Source: Candidatus Thiomargarita nelsonii (GTDB lineage Bacteria > Pseudomonadota > Gammaproteobacteria > Beggiatoales > Beggiatoaceae). Taken from it: a stretch of 7,053 nucleotides of DNA. The notes beneath the pieces were generated by a model that saw only the letters and a list, made by a program, of their open reading frames with translations, was not told where the DNA came from and did no database searches. Below, piece after piece: positions 5,324-7,053 of this stretch (its first letter is position 1; each line of letters begins with the position of its first letter). Both the position numbers and the translations under genes were made by a program. Location: assembly GCA_001640045.1 (NCBI GenBank), contig LUTY01000112.1, positions 1 through 7,053 of the forward strand, read 5' to 3'.

Positions 5324-6640
5324 TTGGCGGTTTTTGTGGGTTAATTTTGCTATTTCCTCGGCAAATTCTTTTTTAAAATTGGGAGCCACCGTTTTGATTT
5401 CTTCTTCAAAGCGATTACGTAACACTAAATTGAGCGTGCCATCCTGTAATCCTCTAAATTGAATATCAGAAATTCCCTGCTGAATTAAATCCGCTTCTTT
5501 GAGAATGACTAGTTGCTGGTAAATCTCATTAGTCTCTAAGTCCAGATGTAACTCGTCTTTCAATTTTTGAGGCGTGAAATAGCGATCATTGTGTTTGCTC
5601 AAGTACAATAAAATCTGTTTGGCATTGAGATTGTTCACTCTAGCAACTGTGAGTTCAATATAGGTCGCCCAATTTTGACACATTTCTGCCGTTTCAACGG
5701 AAATTTCATAATTGACAGTATTAATCACCCCTTCGGAGCTGGTTAAATCTTTCTCCTCATACTCGCTGAGTATGACGCAAGAAATAAAAAAAGGATCCGC
5801 CATACATAATTCATTAATTTGCAAAGCGGTATCATTGGTAATGGGTTCCTCATAAAACTGAGCATATTGATAGACGGCTTGTAAACCTTCATCCTTAGTC
5901 AAATAGGGAGAAAAGCGGATGTGCTTCAAGCGCCCTGCTTCAAAATATTTGCTCATGATCTTGAGCAGCCAATTAGCATAAGAACCGGTCACTAGCATCG
6001 GAGCGAGTTTTGACTCCGAAAGAGAGTGATAACTGCCAGCTAGAGTGTCATCCGGTTTACCCTCGCAATTTTCATTTCGATAAATATAGTAAGTGATATA
6101 TTGAAATTCGTCTAAAATCACCAAAAATCTTTGATCATAAAGATCAGCAAAACGATGTGGTGCCGAGCAAGCCAAATCCCACATTAAATCATGGCTACCT
6201 CCGACTTCTTTGTTTTGAATTAGAAACTCAACATCATCAATTAAAGGGGTAATGGCTTCACTGACACCAAATTCTCTGATTTGTTCTAAAGACAGTGGAT
6301 GTTTGATTAACTTCGGTGTTCGAGTGAGAAAAGCAATATACTGCGAGGCGAAAATACGGTAATATTTAATCGCCAAATTGGGATACCACATTTTATTTTC
6401 CCCAAACTCAAAATAAAATGGGATCACCGCTCCATTCTCACTCCATAACTGATTAAAAATCCGTTGCACAAAGGCGGTTTTGCCGCTCTTGCGTCGGGCA
6501 ATGATGACTCTGGATTTGGAGAGTCTTTTTGGAATATTGGCTAGCCATTTGTTGAAAGAGTTAAACTCCTTTTCTCGCCCAACGAATAAAGCGGGTTCGC
6601 CAATTTTTTCGGTTAAGGGATATTGCATATTTTGGTTCAT
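5321..6640 (-). CDS. Archaeal-type AAA+ ATPase, N-terminal part of ATPase-nuclease family
   Basis: This 439-residue cytosolic P-loop ATPase has the layout of the archaeal-ATPase (MJ/DUF234-like) group. VGREKEFNSFNKWL (about 20-33) is followed by a Walker A variant ARRKSGKT (48-55), in which the first glycine is alanine, Walker B VILDEFQ (174-180), a sensor-like APMLVTGS (213-220), a winged-helix-like region near 330-385 (NAKQILLYLSKHN, FTPQKLKDELHLD) and DIQFRGLQDGTLNLVLRNRFEEEI before a coiled coil. The last part stops at TGA in the middle of that coiled coil; the nuclease follows in frame. ATG 6640 gives MNQNMQYPLTEKIG, matching where I expect the family to begin. ATG 6721 in frame would add 27 unconvincing residues. 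No clear Shine-Dalgarno precedes 6640, so the start is tentative (6628 is possible). A mobile or defence role is plausible but untested. Confidence 0.85.
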   Translation of the reverse strand: MNQNMQYPLTEKIGEPALFVGREKEFNSFNKWLANIPKRLSKSRVIIARRKSGKTAFVQRIFNQLWSENGAVIPFYFEFGENKMWYPNLAIKYYRIFASQYIAFLTRTPKLIKHPLSLEQIREFGVSEAITPLIDDVEFLIQNKEVGGSHDLMWDLACSAPHRFADLYDQRFLVILDEFQYITYYIYRNENCEGKPDDTLAGSYHSLSESKLAPMLVTGSYANWLLKIMSKYFEAGRLKHIRFSPYLTKDEGLQAVYQYAQFYEEPITNDTALQINELCMADPFFISCVILSEYEEKDLTSSEGVINTVNYEISVETAEMCQNWATYIELTVARVNNLNAKQILLYLSKHNDRYFTPQKLKDELHLDLETNEIYQQLVILKEADLIQQGISDIQFRGLQDGTLNLVLRNRFEEEIKTVAPNFKKEFAEEIAKLTHKNRQ

Positions 6641-6660
6641 AAAGGTGGATAGTAAAGATG

Positions 6661-6790
6661 AAATACGCGATCGCTCCGATGAAATTAATCTCTCTTGGCA
6701 TATCAGCGTAAATATAGGCATCTAAACTCAATTTCCAGTTCTCACCCAAGCGGCGACTCAATGCCATATCGTGCCGGCAAACCTGACAGG
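6661..6790 (-). pseudogene. Possible remnant of another gene upstream of the ATPase
   Basis: In a frame different from the ATPase, the minus strand reads MALSRRLGENWKLSLDAYIY and onward, with no start signal or natural end. Alternating polar and aromatic residues recall the last strands of an outer-membrane barrel, but this is only an impression. It ends upstream at the palindrome and repeat at 6780-6795 and runs into the ATPase start region. It could equally be chance coding. Confidence 0.2.
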
Positions 6791-6792
6791 TT
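6780..6792. repeat. 13-bp palindrome AACCTGACAGGTT
   Basis: AACCTG and CAGGTT are perfect inverted arms around a single A. It lies just left of the split double-hairpin repeat, about 140 bp upstream of the ATPase start. It could be an operator or part of another small interspersed repeat; only one copy is in the window. Confidence 0.5.
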
Positions 6793-6814
6793 GTTCTCGT
6801 TCCCACGCTCAGCG

Positions 6815-6952
6815 CTCATCGTTATACACAAGTCCATTGACGATATTTTGTAGGGTGCGTCCTACGCACCTTTTTCGCGTCAGGGTGCGTAGGACGCACC
6901 CTACAAATATAATTTTATTTCAAGTGCTTAAATACTTATGTATAAGAGAGTG
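6815..6952. mobile_element. 138-bp miniature element with Tn5/IS50-like ends
   Basis: The left end (6815-6833) reads CTCATCGTTATACACAAGT. The right end (6934-6952, read on the minus strand) is CACTCTCTTATACATAAGT. Each matches 15 of 19 positions of the Tn5 outer end, CTGACTCTTATACACAAGT, and the two share TTATACA/TAAGT at the same distance from the tip. The 9-bp direct repeat CGCTCAGCG flanks it (6806-6814 and 6953-6961); 9 bp is the duplication size known for Tn5/IS50 in the IS4 family. There is no transposase, so it is a non-autonomous MITE-like element that would need a related transposase elsewhere. The interior holds the inverted palindromes at 6847-6907. Confidence 0.85.
6847..6907. repeat. 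Perfect 24-bp inverted repeat, each arm itself palindromic
   Basis: Arms 6847-6870 and 6884-6907 are exact reverse complements around the 13-base spacer TTTTTCGCGTCAG. Each arm contains the hairpin unit GGTGCGTCCTACGCACC, the complement of that at 4856-4872. The structure can fold as one long stem or as two small hairpins. It lies inside the miniature element but is off its centre, which suggests nesting of one repeat family in another. Confidence 0.85.
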
Positions 6953-7053
6953 CGCTCAGCGTGGGAATGCCTGCCCCGACGCTCCGCGTCGAGTGGTACT
7001 TGGGAGCAAGAAAAACTTGATTGTTATCAGTTATCACTTGTATCGTTTGATTG

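Larger units (their letters stand above)
6795..6993. repeat. Double-hairpin repeat, copy 3, split by an insertion
   Basis: The left part is 6795-6814 and the right part is 6953-6993. Removing 6815-6961 restores TTCCCACGCT-C-AGCGTGGGAA, a perfect 10-bp hairpin, followed by the second hairpin CGACG (6977-6981) with CGTCG (6987-6991). Compared with copies 1 and 2, one stem pair has changed from G-C to C-G on both sides, while the outermost pair is lost. No gene lies in 6641-7053 apart from the possible remnant noted separately, and nothing recognisable is seen in 6994-7053. Confidence 0.85.

Noticed and set aside
6667..6674. GCGATCGC, the cyanobacterial HIP1 octamer
   Set aside because: I noticed only this one copy, while cyanobacterial genomes carrying it have many. 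The DmeF and EngB genes fit a proteobacterium better.
6641..6721. ATG 6721 as the ATPase start
   Set aside because: The extra 27 residues do not look like the family and the DNA may belong to another relic; not excluded, but less likely than 6640.

Overview
The window most resembles a large, repeat-rich gammaproteobacterial genome of the Beggiatoa/Thioploca (Thiotrichaceae) kind. This is inferred from three things: a proteobacterial-type DmeF and EngB, an ATPase-nuclease family I associate with such genomes, and dense small palindromic repeats between genes. No 16S or other lineage marker is present, so the assignment is tentative. No RNA gene or CRISPR array was seen.

Layout. (1) Positions 2-520 hold the 3' part of a glutathione S-transferase. 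(2) Positions 521-890 have no intact gene. They hold a palindromic repeat and a 91-bp decayed copy of part of the AlbA_2/Schlafen-type gene that lies intact about 1 kb downstream. (3) Positions 891-2995 form a same-strand defence- or addiction-like cluster: a Panacea/SocA-like (DUF4065) antitoxin candidate, an overlapping small conserved protein that is the candidate toxin, and an AlbA_2 plus HATPase_c_4 protein. (4) Positions 2996-3144 are two stacked palindromic elements. (5) Positions 3145-4622 carry a DmeF-type Co/Ni efflux pump and the essential GTPase EngB, two bases apart. (6) Positions 4623-4894 are three further palindromic repeats between convergent genes. (7) Positions 4895-6640, minus strand, encode an archaeal-type ATPase and a PD-(D/E)XK nuclease. 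They share one reading frame and are separated by a single TGA. (8) Positions 6641-7053 have no intact gene. They contain a possible gene remnant and a palindromic repeat split by a 138-bp element with Tn5/IS50-like ends and a 9-bp target duplication.

The three strongest observations are these. The ATPase-nuclease is split by an in-frame TGA exactly at a leucine position of its coiled-coil linker. A Tn5-type miniature element sits in the centre of a hairpin repeat. The putative toxin-antitoxin pair is bracketed by an intact gene and a decayed copy of it. Metal efflux and ribosome assembly (dmeF-engB) look like ordinary chromosomal functions; the Panacea cluster and the ATPase-nuclease look like accessory functions.
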